Assembly (NCBI RefSeq): GCF_900110105.1
Contig: NZ_FOCL01000001.1
Span: forward strand, 558,001-622,000
Reading direction: 5' to 3'
Source of the DNA: Mucilaginibacter gossypiicola
GTDB lineage: Bacteria; Bacteroidota; Bacteroidia; Sphingobacteriales; Sphingobacteriaceae
DNA length: 64,000 bases
Both the position numbers and the translations under genes were made by a program. Every line of letters starts with the position of its first letter. Positions within the stretch are counted from its first letter, which is position 1. This document shows, in pieces, positions 1-8,861 of this stretch. The notes under the pieces were generated by a model. It was not told where the DNA came from and did not search any database. It worked only from the letters and a program-made list of their open reading frames with translations.

Positions 1-143
1 CCAGATTTTTAGGTTATGAATTTGGCGAAGGATTAAGCGACGACTTAAGGCAGATCTTGGGCTACAAATCCCGTGTACCGGAAAACTTGAATGAATATTA
101 TCAGCCGGTTGAAAAAAGAATGTATCAACCAGGACAGGGTTAA
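1..143 (+). CDS. C-terminal end of an unidentified protein (partial)
   Basis: An open frame enters from the left edge (first full codon at base 3) and stops at TAA 141-143, leaving 46 codons. The visible tail is hydrophilic, contains the stretch [17 protein letters not shown] and ends PGQG. It has no membrane segment or motif that I recognise, and its codon use resembles the neighbouring genes. The upstream part lies outside the window, so no function is given. Confidence 0.5.
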   Translation, partial: RFLGYEFGEGLSDDLRQILGYKSRVPENLNEYYQPVEKRMYQPGQG

Positions 144-258
144 GTTGCCGACGTTCAATACTTCACGTCAATTGTCAGTATTGTTCAATCTTTGATTTTA
201 AAATCTGCTAAAAACCAACATCGGTGTTACACTTGTGTTATCAAGCAAAAATAAAATC

Positions 259-1053
259 ATGGACCTTAAACTTAATGACAAAATCGCGTTGGTAACCGGA
301 TCAACAGCTGGCATTGGATATGCTATTGCAAAATCATTGGCAAACGAAGGCACTACTGTATACGTAAATGGCCGCAACCAAACCAAAGTTGACGAAGTTG
401 TAAAAAAACTGATCACAGAAACCGGCAATAATAAAATTAAAGGAATTGCTGCTGATTTTTCAAATATTGCGCAAGTTGACGCTTTGACAGCACAATTGCC
501 CGAAGTCGATATTCTGGTAAATAATGTTGGCATTTTTGAACCCAAACCATTTACCGAAATTACGGATGCCGATTGGTTGAGGTTTTTTGAGGTTAATGTG
601 CTAAGCGGGGTGCGGTTATCAAGGGCTTATTTTGATAAAATGATCAGCAAAAACTGGGGCCGTATCATTTTTATTTCCAGCGAATCTGCATATCAGATCC
701 CCGAAGAAATGATCCATTACGGAACAACCAAAACAGCTCAAATTGCCGTGGCACGTGGCCTGGCCGAACTTACTAAAAGCACAGGCGTTACTGTAAATAC
801 CGTTTTACCTGGCCCAACGTTATCTGAGGGTGTTGGCGATTTCATTGAAGCGTTAGCAAAAGATCAGGGTTTAAGTAATACAGAGGTAGAAAAAGAATTT
901 TTCACTAATGTGCGTGGCACTTCATTAATAAAACGCTTTATCACTACAGATGAAATTGCAAGTATGGTTACTTATGTTGCAAGTCCGCTATCGGCAGCAA
1001 CTAATGGTGCAACTTTACGCGCCGACGGCGGTGTTATAAAAACCGCATTCTAA
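259..1053 (+). CDS. SDR family NAD(P)-dependent oxidoreductase
   Basis: A 264-residue classical short-chain dehydrogenase/reductase. Visible motifs are the cofactor-binding TGSTAGIG (residues 13-20), the NNVG motif near residue 88, and the catalytic Ser with Y154-x3-K158 (YGTTK). The length is normal for the family. I start it at the ATG at 259; an in-frame ATG at 235 would add eight polar residues ahead of the usual MDLKLNDKIALVTG-type beginning. It probably reduces or oxidises a carbonyl/alcohol substrate in the cytoplasm; the substrate cannot be told from sequence. It stands alone and ends in a strong bidirectional terminator. Confidence 0.92.
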   Translation: MDLKLNDKIALVTGSTAGIGYAIAKSLANEGTTVYVNGRNQTKVDEVVKKLITETGNNKIKGIAADFSNIAQVDALTAQLPEVDILVNNVGIFEPKPFTEITDADWLRFFEVNVLSGVRLSRAYFDKMISKNWGRIIFISSESAYQIPEEMIHYGTTKTAQIAVARGLAELTKSTGVTVNTVLPGPTLSEGVGDFIEALAKDQGLSNTEVEKEFFTNVRGTSLIKRFITTDEIASMVTYVASPLSAATNGATLRADGGVIKTAF

Positions 1054-1068
1054 AATTTAAAAAAGAGA

Positions 1069-1129
1069 AAAACGCATAAAAAAATCCCGGTCAGGTGAAA
1101 TACCCGGCCGGGATTTTTTTATGCGTTTT
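1069..1129. terminator. Bidirectional rho-independent terminator, 22-bp perfect stem
   Basis: Arms 1069-1090 and 1108-1129 are perfect reverse complements (22 bp) around a 17-base loop. The GC core TCCCGG/CCGGGA is flanked by A7/T7, so it can work for the SDR gene on the plus strand and for the small lipoprotein gene on the minus strand. Confidence 0.85.
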
Positions 1130-1135
1130 AAATTA

Positions 1136-1333
1136 CTAATGCTTGGTAGTATCTTTTTTTGCAGTGTCTGTTTTAGCTGTGTCAGTAGCGGCCGGTGCAG
1201 GTGTGCTTTGGCTTGTTGAATCCATTTTTGTACTGTCAGAGCCATCGCCTGCTTTTTTTTCTGAACTGCAGCTTGTCGCAATGGCGCCAATCATTGCCGC
1301 GACAAGTGCGAAACTTAAAAATTGCTTTTTCAT
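1136..1333 (-). CDS. Small alanine/threonine-rich lipoprotein
   Basis: A 65-residue protein with a lipoprotein signal: MKKQ, a hydrophobic stretch (residues 5-18) and a lipobox-like ATSC with the acylated Cys near residue 22. The mature part is about 43 residues of low-complexity Ser, Thr, Lys, Asp and Ala with repeated TDTAK units. Such small lipoproteins are common in Sphingobacteriaceae; no function is known. A frame on the opposite strand (1143-1349) is rejected because the signal peptide reads on this strand. It converges with the SDR gene on a shared terminator. Confidence 0.8.
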   Translation of the reverse strand: MKKQFLSFALVAAMIGAIATSCSSEKKAGDGSDSTKMDSTSQSTPAPAATDTAKTDTAKKDTTKH

Positions 1334-1508
1334 AGTTATTTGCTTTTAATTAAATGATCAATTTATATTGAACCATACTATAAACCAAGCTTTAGTGGTA
1401 TTGTTTACTGGTAATTCTGGATTTTGTTATCTTTTTATTTTTAAACATAGGCTTGTTTGATCCACATTTGCCAGTCATTGTTTAATTTTTTTCTGATCTT
1501 TAAGCGCT

Positions 1509-1985
1509 ATGGTGGTATCCGAAGGATTATTAAAGTGGGTAATGCGCTTCTACCCTCCTCTCCTTTTCCAGCGTATCTGGGTAGTTAAATTCAGTAAAGG
1601 CTACCGCGGTGTTAAGGTGAAGATCAGGAAGAGTTTTCTTAATAAAAACTATAATAACTCAATTTTTGGCGGCACACTATTTTCGGCTGCCGACCCTTTT
1701 TATCCCCTGCTCTTTTATCAAATATTTAGCCACAAAGGTTATAAATTGACAGTTTGGTCAAAATCAGCAAGTGTAAAATATACCAAGCCTGCTGCAACAA
1801 ATTTATTTTTCAATATTGAACTGACGGATAGCGATATAGCCGATGCGGAGCATATTTTAAATACCACCGGTAAATTTATTCGCTTCTTCCCTATTGATAT
1901 TTACAATAAAGATGGCGAAATATGCGTATCCGTCATGATTGAGGTTTATGTACGCAACTTAAACTTTATTGATACTACTATATAA
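1509..1985 (+). CDS. DUF4442 domain protein (hotdog-fold thioesterase-like)
   Basis: A 158-residue protein matching the DUF4442 pattern by eye: an N-terminal helix (WVMRFYPPLLFQRI), then NSIFGGTLFSAADPFYPLL, then alternating beta strands. DUF4442 proteins are predicted hotdog-fold relatives of acyl-CoA thioesterases (YiiD C-terminal type), so a role in acyl-thioester hydrolysis is an inference. The next gene, a GNAT acetyltransferase, begins 9 bases after its stop, so the two are probably co-transcribed. In YiiD-type proteins the GNAT and hotdog domains are fused, which supports a functional link. Confidence 0.75.
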   Translation: MVVSEGLLKWVMRFYPPLLFQRIWVVKFSKGYRGVKVKIRKSFLNKNYNNSIFGGTLFSAADPFYPLLFYQIFSHKGYKLTVWSKSASVKYTKPAATNLFFNIELTDSDIADAEHILNTTGKFIRFFPIDIYNKDGEICVSVMIEVYVRNLNFIDTTI

Positions 1986-1994
1986 TTTATACTG

Positions 1995-2450
1995 ATGACT
2001 GTAATTATGAATGACGAAGCTTTTGAAAAAAAGGGCTTCATGATCTCAACCGATAAAAACCTGCTTAATGTTGATGTTATTTATGATTACCTCAATAATG
2101 AGTCATACTGGGCAAAAGGCATTCCGCGACAAAAATTAGCCAGGGCAATCGAAAACTCTATGTGTTTTGGTATTTATTTCAACAATGAACAGGTTGGCTT
2201 TGCACGGGTGGTTTCTGATAATGCTACGTTTGCCTACATCTGCGATGTGTTTGTTTTACCTGCTCACCGGGGCAAAGGCCTTTCTAAATGGTTGGTACAA
2301 ACCATTGTTAGGCACCCCGACCTGAAAGGTTTAAGAAGGTGGTCGTTAGCTACTAAGGATGCACACAACTTATATAGCCAGTTTGGTTTTTCACCCATTT
2401 TACGGCCAGAAACCTGGATGGAAATTTTCACACCATATATTAAGCCCTGA
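1995..2450 (+). CDS. GNAT family N-acetyltransferase
   Basis: A 151-residue GNAT protein. The central part, VGFARVVSDNATFAYICDVFVLPAHRGKGLSKWLV, is written here only as its key pieces: strand beta4 AYICDVFVLP followed by the acetyl-CoA loop HRGKGLSKWLV (motif Q/RxxGxG/A variant). The C-terminal SLATKDAHNLYSQFGF matches the usual GNAT tail. It transfers an acetyl group from acetyl-CoA to an unknown amine. It lies directly after the DUF4442 gene and 16 bases ahead of the AlbA_2 gene. Confidence 0.88.
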   Translation: MTVIMNDEAFEKKGFMISTDKNLLNVDVIYDYLNNESYWAKGIPRQKLARAIENSMCFGIYFNNEQVGFARVVSDNATFAYICDVFVLPAHRGKGLSKWLVQTIVRHPDLKGLRRWSLATKDAHNLYSQFGFSPILRPETWMEIFTPYIKP

Positions 2451-2466
2451 TAACTGATAAAAGGCT

Positions 2467-3099
2467 ATGAATAAAACAAACGTAAAGAAGCTGATTTTTG
2501 AAGGAGAAGGTGTAAGCGTCGACTTTAAAAAAACAATAACCAGTTGTGAAAAGATAGCCCGTACAATGGTATCTTTTGCCAATAATAAAGGTGGTAAGTT
2601 ACTTATTGGCGTATCGGATGACGGCACAATAAAAGGTGTTAAATCTGAAGAGGAAGAAAAATACATGATAACAAAAGCGGCGCATTTGTTTTCGCGCCCG
2701 GCCCTTGAGCCAACTTTTGAAGAAGTTTATTTTGATGATAAGCTGGTGCTGGTTGTAGATACCCCGGCAAGCGAACTAAAACCGCATTATGCCCTTGCCG
2801 AAGATGGTAAATGGTGGGCTTATGTACGTGTAAAAGATAAAAGCGTACTGGCGAGTAAAATTGTGCTGGAGGTTTTGAAACGCTCATCAAATGATCAGGG
2901 TGTTTTAATTGAGTATTCTGAAAATGAAAGCACCTTGCTTGGCCATTTAGAAAAGGTCGGCCGCATCACTATAAAAGAATGTAGCGAGCTACTTAAAGTT
3001 GGGCGTCGCCGTGCGCAGAATGTACTTGTCGACCTGATATTGTCAGGCCTGATTAAGATCAATACAACCGAAAAGGAAGAATATTATACAGCCTGCTGA
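2467..3099 (+). CDS. AlbA_2 (Schlafen-type) domain protein with winged-helix tail
   Basis: A 210-residue protein. Residues about 10-120 form an AlbA_2 / divergent-AAA-4 domain (VDFKKTITSCEKIARTMVSFANNKGG, abbreviated: key pieces SFANNKGGKLLIGVSDDG and IKGV). Residues about 145-205 look like a winged helix (LLGHLEKVGRITIKECSELL, then GRRRAQNVLVDLI). The family is usually described as nucleic-acid-binding or a transcriptional regulator, and Schlafen-type AlbA domains can be RNases. Most relatives are longer and carry an ATPase-like C-terminal part, which is missing here. It is the last gene of the DUF4442-GNAT run. Confidence 0.78.
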   Translation: MNKTNVKKLIFEGEGVSVDFKKTITSCEKIARTMVSFANNKGGKLLIGVSDDGTIKGVKSEEEEKYMITKAAHLFSRPALEPTFEEVYFDDKLVLVVDTPASELKPHYALAEDGKWWAYVRVKDKSVLASKIVLEVLKRSSNDQGVLIEYSENESTLLGHLEKVGRITIKECSELLKVGRRRAQNVLVDLILSGLIKINTTEKEEYYTAC

Positions 3100-3151
3100 C
3101 TTTTGTGTGTGCCCAAATGGTTACTTTTACGGTCCTGTTGCCTGAGTAATT

Positions 3152-4534
3152 ATGAGAGCCATTTACCAAAAATACAAGCCTTATTATCTTGAAAGCCTTA
3201 AACTGGCTATCCCGGTAATTATCTCAAATGTTGGGCATACTCTTGTGCAAATGTCTGATACTATTATCGTAGGGCACTTTGCAGGCACCATTTCGTTAGC
3301 TGCAGTATCAACGGTAAACAGTCTTTTCATGGTTCCGTTAGTTATTGGTATGGGCATCTCCTATGGGCTAACACCGCTTGTTGCTCAAAATAACGGCCGT
3401 AAAAATTATAAAGAATGTGGATTGCTGTTGTCTAACAGCTTATTTCTCAATATCCTGAGTGGGATCATCCTGTTTTGCGGAATTTACTTTGGCACCATGT
3501 TGCTTATTGGGCATCTTGATCAATCGCCGGATGTAGTGAAAGAAGCCAAGCCTTATCTATTCCTGCTTAGCCTGTCGCTGATCCCTTTACTTATTTTCAA
3601 CACATTTAAGCAGTTTGCCGAAGGCCTGGGCTTTACCAAACAGGCGATGATGATATCCATATGGGGCAATTTGATCAATATCTTATTGGGGATAACTTTT
3701 GTTAAAGGCTTGTTCGGCATTCAACCTATGGGCATTAAGGGCGTTGGTTACAGCACACTCATTGATAGATGTTTGATGGCTACCGTGATGGGTGTTTATG
3801 TTTTTCGGTCGAAGAATTTCAAAGCATATTTAACTGACTTCGCAATAAAGAATATCGACAGGTTGCGGGGGATTCAAATCATGAAAATCGGGGCGCCTGT
3901 GGCCATGCAATATACTTTTGAGATCAGCGCCTTCGGCGGAGCTGCTTTATTAGTGGGCACTATTGGCGTGGTTGCTCAGGCGGCACATCAGGTAACTATC
4001 ACCATGGCCTCCATGACTTATATGATGGCCAGCGGTATAGGCGCTGCCGCTGCTATTAAATCGGGAAATTACTTTGGCGTAAGCGATCATCGCAATTTAA
4101 GGTTGGCTGCTATCTCCAATTATCATATTGTATTGCTATTTATGTGTTTTACGGCGATAGTATTTGCGCTGGCAAGAAACCTTTTGCCATGGATAATTAC
4201 TTCAGATAAAGAAGTAATAGTTATTGCATCACAATTACTTATCATTGCAGCTTTCTTTCAGTTATTTGATGGAGCACAGGTTGTTGGGCTTGGCGTACTG
4301 AGGGGCATGGGCGATGTAAATGTTCCCACGGTTATTACTTTCCTGGCTTATTGGGTGATAGGTTTACCCGTTGGTTATCTGCTTGGCATTAAATTTAATC
4401 TTGGGGTATATGGGGTATGGTATGGTTTGGTACTTGGCCTGGGTACCGCATCTATACTTTTGTTTGCGCGCTTCAACCTGCTTAGCAAAAGCCACAAGAT
4501 CAAACCGGCAATACCGATAATAGCCAAAGATTAG
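3152..4534 (+). CDS. MATE family multidrug/cation efflux transporter
   Basis: A 460-residue inner-membrane protein with about twelve hydrophobic segments in two halves and the typical MATE beginning (AIPVIISNVGHTLVQMSDTI, then GHFAG). The family exports cationic drugs or metabolites using Na+ or H+ gradients; substrate and coupling ion cannot be read here. Length is normal. The last four bases overlap the end of the convergent HDAC-like gene (4531-5433), so there is no room for a terminator between them. Confidence 0.93.
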   Translation: MRAIYQKYKPYYLESLKLAIPVIISNVGHTLVQMSDTIIVGHFAGTISLAAVSTVNSLFMVPLVIGMGISYGLTPLVAQNNGRKNYKECGLLLSNSLFLNILSGIILFCGIYFGTMLLIGHLDQSPDVVKEAKPYLFLLSLSLIPLLIFNTFKQFAEGLGFTKQAMMISIWGNLINILLGITFVKGLFGIQPMGIKGVGYSTLIDRCLMATVMGVYVFRSKNFKAYLTDFAIKNIDRLRGIQIMKIGAPVAMQYTFEISAFGGAALLVGTIGVVAQAAHQVTITMASMTYMMASGIGAAAAIKSGNYFGVSDHRNLRLAAISNYHIVLLFMCFTAIVFALARNLLPWIITSDKEVIVIASQLLIIAAFFQLFDGAQVVGLGVLRGMGDVNVPTVITFLAYWVIGLPVGYLLGIKFNLGVYGVWYGLVLGLGTASILLFARFNLLSKSHKIKPAIPIIAKD

Positions 4535-5433
4535 AAATAAAGATCAATGGCCGTTTTAAACGTATTGCAATGCGCTTCTACAATATCTTTAATCTGCGGT
4601 GAATAACCTCCTCCCATACTCACCTGTACCGGTATACTATGTTTAATGCATTGCTCAAAAACAAACCGGTCGCGGGCTTTGCATGCTTCTTTGCTTAACG
4701 CAAGCTTACCCAGTTTATCAGTAGCCAGAATATCTACTCCCGAAAGGTAAAAGATAAAATCAGGCTTCTGTTGTTCTATTAATCGAGGCAGCGTTGTTTT
4801 AAGAATGTCAAGAAACTCATCATCGCCTACGCCATCCTGCAAAGGAATATCCAGATCAGACCGCTCCTTTCTGTAAGGGAAATTATTGGCACCATGCATA
4901 GAGAAAGTGAATACACCTGGCTCGTTTTCAAAGATCTGGGCTGTGCCATTGCCCTGGTGCACATCTAAATCAATTATTAAGATAGATTTAGCTAAGTAAT
5001 TATCCAGTAAATAATTAGCCGCAATAGCCTGATCATTCAATAAACAAAAACCTTCACCCCAATTACTGCCCGCATGGTGAGTGCCTCCGGCTACATTGAA
5101 CGCAACTCCGCTTTCGAAAGCGTACCTGCAACCATCAATTGTACCTTTAGCAATTCTTATTTCCCGCTCCACCAACCGCGCTGATAACGGAAATCCTGTA
5201 CGGCGTTGTTCCTTTGGAGGTAGTGTTAAATCCCGAAGCTGGTGCCAGTAATTTTCATCATGAGTACGAATGATGACATCTTCTGCCAGCAGATCCGGAG
5301 AAAACAGGTTATCCTTGTTTATCACACCTTCATGCAATAGCTGTGCGGGGATCAGCTCATACTTCAGCATCGGAAATCGATGACCTTCGGGCAGCGGATG
5401 GGCGTATATCGGATCGTAAGCTATTTTGAGCAT
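4531..5433 (-). CDS. Histone deacetylase-like (arginase/deacetylase fold) hydrolase
   Basis: A 300-residue zinc amidohydrolase of the HDAC/AcuC/acetylpolyamine amidohydrolase superfamily. Visible are the active-site pair H119-H120 (GGTHHAG), the zinc ligands in DLDVHQGNGT (D157, H159) and the third ligand Asp in LSGVDILATDKLG. Bacterial members deacetylate small molecules or acetyl-lysine; the real substrate is unknown. It is the last gene of a minus-strand run (fRMsr, hydrolase, glycosylase, kynureninase, bestrophin, HDAC) and follows bestrophin by 5 bases. Confidence 0.9.
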   Translation of the reverse strand: MLKIAYDPIYAHPLPEGHRFPMLKYELIPAQLLHEGVINKDNLFSPDLLAEDVIIRTHDENYWHQLRDLTLPPKEQRRTGFPLSARLVEREIRIAKGTIDGCRYAFESGVAFNVAGGTHHAGSNWGEGFCLLNDQAIAANYLLDNYLAKSILIIDLDVHQGNGTAQIFENEPGVFTFSMHGANNFPYRKERSDLDIPLQDGVGDDEFLDILKTTLPRLIEQQKPDFIFYLSGVDILATDKLGKLALSKEACKARDRFVFEQCIKHSIPVQVSMGGGYSPQIKDIVEAHCNTFKTAIDLYF

Positions 5434-5438
5434 GCCTT

Positions 5439-6293
5439 CTATCCTATCAACTCCCCTACATGCTTTTGGATATTATCGCAAATGCTGTCCAGCGGTAAAT
5501 CGTTGGCGTCGCGGCCAAATGGATCCTCAATTTCTTCGGCCAATAACTCAATACTTGCAAAAACAAAAAGCACAAAGCAAATTATAGGGATGATAAAATA
5601 CTTCAGATCAAAAGCCCAGGTAAACGGTAGCGTCATGATATAGGTGAAGATAAACTTCTTGATAAATACATTATACGAAAACGGAATAGGTGTTTTCTTG
5701 ATGCGTTCGCAAGCACCACAAATATCTGTAAAAGAGGTAATTTCTGCAGTTATGCTAAATAATTGCTCCGGATTAATTACACCTTCTTTATTTAACCGGT
5801 AAACATTTTTTATCATTTCAGAAGCTACCTGGTTAGGTACGTGTTTCAGGACATCAATACTAATAAACGGCTGTTCTTCGGGAACGTATTCGTCGCGCAA
5901 ATGATCACGCAGTGACCGTGCGTAACGGGGGATCGCATAATTGAAAAAGGCCAGGTCATCTTCACCGATTAGATGCTTTAGTTTGATAGCGAGGTTGCGA
6001 CTATTGTTAACTAAACTCCCCCAGATCTTGCGCCCTTCCCACCAGCGGTCATAAGCCGAGTTGATACGGAATGCCAGCAATAATGAAAATACGAAACCTA
6101 TTGTTTGATGGATGAAGATCACTTTCCTGAGTATGCTGGTATCAGGCAACTGCCAAAAATCTATCAGGAAATAAGTAACAACACCGGCATACGCGCCTAC
6201 CGCAAGCATAAGCGGAAATAACTCGCGCAGTGTTTCCGCTTTGTTTATTTTAAAAATAAATGAAAACCATTCTTTGGGATTATAATAAACCAT
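5439..6293 (-). CDS. Bestrophin family anion channel-like protein
   Basis: A 284-residue protein of the bestrophin (UPF0187) family. Hydrophobic segments lie near residues 26-46, 60-78, 210-228 and 232-250, and the family signature SAYDRWWEGRKIWGSLVN is clear. Bacterial bestrophins form pentameric channels in the inner membrane, some cation- and some anion-selective. The gene sits 12 bases after kynureninase and 5 bases ahead of the HDAC-like gene, so it is probably part of that operon, though a shared job is not obvious. Confidence 0.9.
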   Translation of the reverse strand: MVYYNPKEWFSFIFKINKAETLRELFPLMLAVGAYAGVVTYFLIDFWQLPDTSILRKVIFIHQTIGFVFSLLLAFRINSAYDRWWEGRKIWGSLVNNSRNLAIKLKHLIGEDDLAFFNYAIPRYARSLRDHLRDEYVPEEQPFISIDVLKHVPNQVASEMIKNVYRLNKEGVINPEQLFSITAEITSFTDICGACERIKKTPIPFSYNVFIKKFIFTYIMTLPFTWAFDLKYFIIPIICFVLFVFASIELLAEEIEDPFGRDANDLPLDSICDNIQKHVGELIG

Positions 6294-6305
6294 ATCTCTT
6301 GAAAT

Positions 6306-7589
6306 TTAAACAGCTTTTAATGCGTCAGCTATTAAACCAGCTGTCTTGTAAACATCTTCAAAGGTATTGTAAAGTGGTACAGGACTCAGGCGGATCACGT
6401 CGGGTTCGCGCCAATCGCCTATAACGCCATTTTGTGCCAGGTAGTTAAAAATTCCCCGCGCATTTCGCTTGCAAACTACCGAAAGCTGGCAGCCGCGGGT
6501 AGCCGGATCTGCCGGAGTAATGATCCTGTAAACTTCTTCGCCCTGCTCCTGATTGATCTCCCGAATCAAAAACTCCAAATAACCCGTTAAACGAACGCTT
6601 TTCTCCCGGAGGGTATCTAACCCATCCGCATCATCAAAAATAGCCATGGAGGCTTTAAATAAAGCGAGAAGCAATATTGGACTTGTGCTAACCTGCCAGC
6701 CGGCAGCGCCGATTTCCGGGTCGAAGCCCGGAGCCATCAGGAATTGTTTATCCCGGCGATAGCCCCACCAGCCGGCGAACCTGTTTAGTTCTTTACCGGT
6801 AAAATGTTTTTCGTGCACAAAAATGCCGCTTATACCACCCGGCCCGGAGTTCATGTACTTGTATGAGCACCAGCATGCGAAATCTGCACCCCAGTTGTGC
6901 AACTGCACAGGTACATTGCCCGCAGCATGAGCCAGATCAAAACCGGCGTAAGCGCCTGCTGCATGAGCAGCATCGGTTATCGCTTTCAGATCAAAGAACT
7001 GCCCTGTATAATAATTGATACCACCAAACAGTACTAAAGCCAGTTCATTTTTATGTTGATCGATAGTTTGAATGATATCTTCAGTTCGTAATGTAACCTC
7101 ACCTTCCCGCGGAAAAATCTCAATTATTGCATCTTTAGGATCAAGACCATGGAACTTTACCTGGCTTTCCATGGCGTATTGATCCGAAGGGAAAGCCCCT
7201 CCTTCCATGATAATTTTAAAACGTTTATTATCTGGTTTATAAAAACTTACCATTAATAAATGAAGGTTTACTGTAAGTGAGTTCATTACGGCAACTTCAT
7301 TTTCCTGCGCACCAACAATGCGGGCAATTGAACCGGCAATCGATTTATGATAGTCAAGCCAGGGATCATCTCCCTGGAACCAACCTTCAACAGCAAGATT
7401 TTTCCAGGTGTCTAATTGGTCGGCAAGATATTGCTGCGCCGATGCAGGCTGCAACCCAAGTGAATTACCACAAAGGTAAACTACATCTTCGCCATTGTGC
7501 TTTGGGATCAAGAAGCGACTTCTGAAATCTTTAAGCGGATCTTGCTCATCCTGCTGCCGGGCAAATGCCAGATCGTTTTGATAGTTCAT
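6306..7589 (-). CDS. kynU: Kynureninase
   Basis: A 427-residue fold-type I PLP enzyme that cleaves kynurenine to anthranilate and alanine (3-hydroxykynurenine to 3-hydroxyanthranilate). Key features are FLCGNSLG-like YLCGNSLGLQP near residue 40, the GFDLAHAAGNVP motif with the PLP Asp, and the PLP lysine K244 in SYKYMNSGPGG. Length and ending (RLSPVPLYNTFEDVY) are standard. No kmo, kynA or haoA lies in this window, so the rest of the tryptophan route must be elsewhere. It is the fourth gene of the minus-strand run. Confidence 0.95.
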   Translation of the reverse strand: MNYQNDLAFARQQDEQDPLKDFRSRFLIPKHNGEDVVYLCGNSLGLQPASAQQYLADQLDTWKNLAVEGWFQGDDPWLDYHKSIAGSIARIVGAQENEVAVMNSLTVNLHLLMVSFYKPDNKRFKIIMEGGAFPSDQYAMESQVKFHGLDPKDAIIEIFPREGEVTLRTEDIIQTIDQHKNELALVLFGGINYYTGQFFDLKAITDAAHAAGAYAGFDLAHAAGNVPVQLHNWGADFACWCSYKYMNSGPGGISGIFVHEKHFTGKELNRFAGWWGYRRDKQFLMAPGFDPEIGAAGWQVSTSPILLLALFKASMAIFDDADGLDTLREKSVRLTGYLEFLIREINQEQGEEVYRIITPADPATRGCQLSVVCKRNARGIFNYLAQNGVIGDWREPDVIRLSPVPLYNTFEDVYKTAGLIADALKAV

Positions 7590-7614
7590 TCGCCAATATT
7601 ACAAAATAGGAAGC

Positions 7615-8217
7615 TTATTTATTGGGCTTGCTTACGTAAATATTGCCTTTTACATAGAAGCGATAAGGCAACAAGGCATCTTCGGCTGCGTACGCTACCC
7701 CTATCCTCGGACCGGCTTTTATCTGCGCATCAGAAAAAGTCAAGCCTCGATCTTCAAGCCAGATAGTATCACTTTGCAGGCTAAAAGCATTGATGTTACG
7801 CGAAATCCCTAAAGCCTTAGCTACCGAACCGGGGCCCGCAGTAATATTGGGCTTAAGCACCGGCATATTGCGACGCACCTGCATAGCCTCTATACCATCG
7901 GTGGGCTGAATGGCCCGGATAAGGATTGCCTGCGGATGACCTTCGCTTGAGGTAACGATATTGAACATTTCATGAATGCCATAACAGAGATAAACATAAG
8001 CGATGCCACCCTGCATGAACATGGTTTTAGTCCGCGGTGTATTGCGATTACCAAACGCATGCGAAGCTTTGTCCACAACGCCATTATATGCCTCTGTTTC
8101 AACAATATATCCACCAGTAATTGCACCATCGATACAGGTAAATAAATACTTACCTAACAGGTCTTTACTGATACTTACCACATCATTGCCCAGGTAATAA
8201 CTTTCAGGTAATTTCAT
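7615..8217 (-). CDS. DNA-3-methyladenine glycosylase (AAG/MPG type)
   Basis: A 200-residue base-excision repair enzyme of the AAG (MPG) family. Characteristic pieces are VSISKDLLGKYL, YIVETEAYNG with the catalytic Glu near residue 43, DKASHAFGNRNTPRTKTMF, the AYVYLCYGIHEMFNIVT block and TAGPGSVAKALGIS. It removes alkylated purines from DNA. Its first four bases overlap the end of the alpha/beta hydrolase gene, indicating translational coupling. Confidence 0.93.
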   Translation of the reverse strand: MKLPESYYLGNDVVSISKDLLGKYLFTCIDGAITGGYIVETEAYNGVVDKASHAFGNRNTPRTKTMFMQGGIAYVYLCYGIHEMFNIVTSSEGHPQAILIRAIQPTDGIEAMQVRRNMPVLKPNITAGPGSVAKALGISRNINAFSLQSDTIWLEDRGLTFSDAQIKAGPRIGVAYAAEDALLPYRFYVKGNIYVSKPNK

Positions 8218-8861
8218 TTTTTGAGGATCCCCTTCAATAATTTATTGATCTCTTTTGCCTTATCAAAGATCATAATATGTGTGCCGCCCTTAACAACTGT
8301 AGCACCTTTTATTTTTTTATAATCAAACACCAGGTCTTTATCGCCGGTAATGTGATAGAGATTTGGCGGGACAATTTCGTTTTTCCAATGCAAAATGGCA
8401 TACATGGCCCATTTCATAAATATCGGCGATGATTTTTTGAGCATGTCGCTAAATAACCATGCATCCTCCTGGCTCATGTGACCAAACAAAGGTTTAACCA
8501 TGAAGCCCATTGAATTAAATACTTTACCCGGAATCATTTTGTAAACAGGCAGCGTGCGGAAGAGCTTAAAATACCCTGGCGCCTCATCGCTGGTTTTAAT
8601 ACTGGAGATCAGGACAACCTTTTCTACCGGTATAAACTTCGCCATTTCAACGGCGATGATCCCACCTAAAGAATTACCAATGAGTACAGAATTAGGCTTA
8701 ATATTATATTGATAAATAAGCCTTTGTGCATAATCAGGTAAAGTGTCGTTTAAGTCAGGTTCAACCCAATCAACAGTAATTACCTCATGTTCATTAAGGT
8801 TGATATTATTGTAGACACGGGTGTCGGCGCCGAGACCGGCGATCAGATAGATCCTGCTCAT
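8214..8861 (-). CDS. Alpha/beta hydrolase
   Basis: A 215-residue compact alpha/beta-hydrolase-fold protein. The nucleophile elbow is GNSLGG (Ser near residue 63), the oxyanion region is IAGLGADTRVY at the start, and a late His lies in VVKGGTHIMIFDKA (near residue 196). The candidate acid is the Asp in ITGDKDLVFD. There is no signal peptide, so it is cytosolic. Substrate unknown. It overlaps its upstream neighbour by one base and its downstream neighbour by four. Confidence 0.85.
   Translation of the reverse strand: MSRIYLIAGLGADTRVYNNINLNEHEVITVDWVEPDLNDTLPDYAQRLIYQYNIKPNSVLIGNSLGGIIAVEMAKFIPVEKVVLISSIKTSDEAPGYFKLFRTLPVYKMIPGKVFNSMGFMVKPLFGHMSQEDAWLFSDMLKKSSPIFMKWAMYAILHWKNEIVPPNLYHITGDKDLVFDYKKIKGATVVKGGTHIMIFDKAKEINKLLKGILKK

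Noticed and set aside
4531..5433. True histone deacetylase
   Set aside because: Bacterial members act on small molecules or acetyl-lysine in proteins; no histone is known here.
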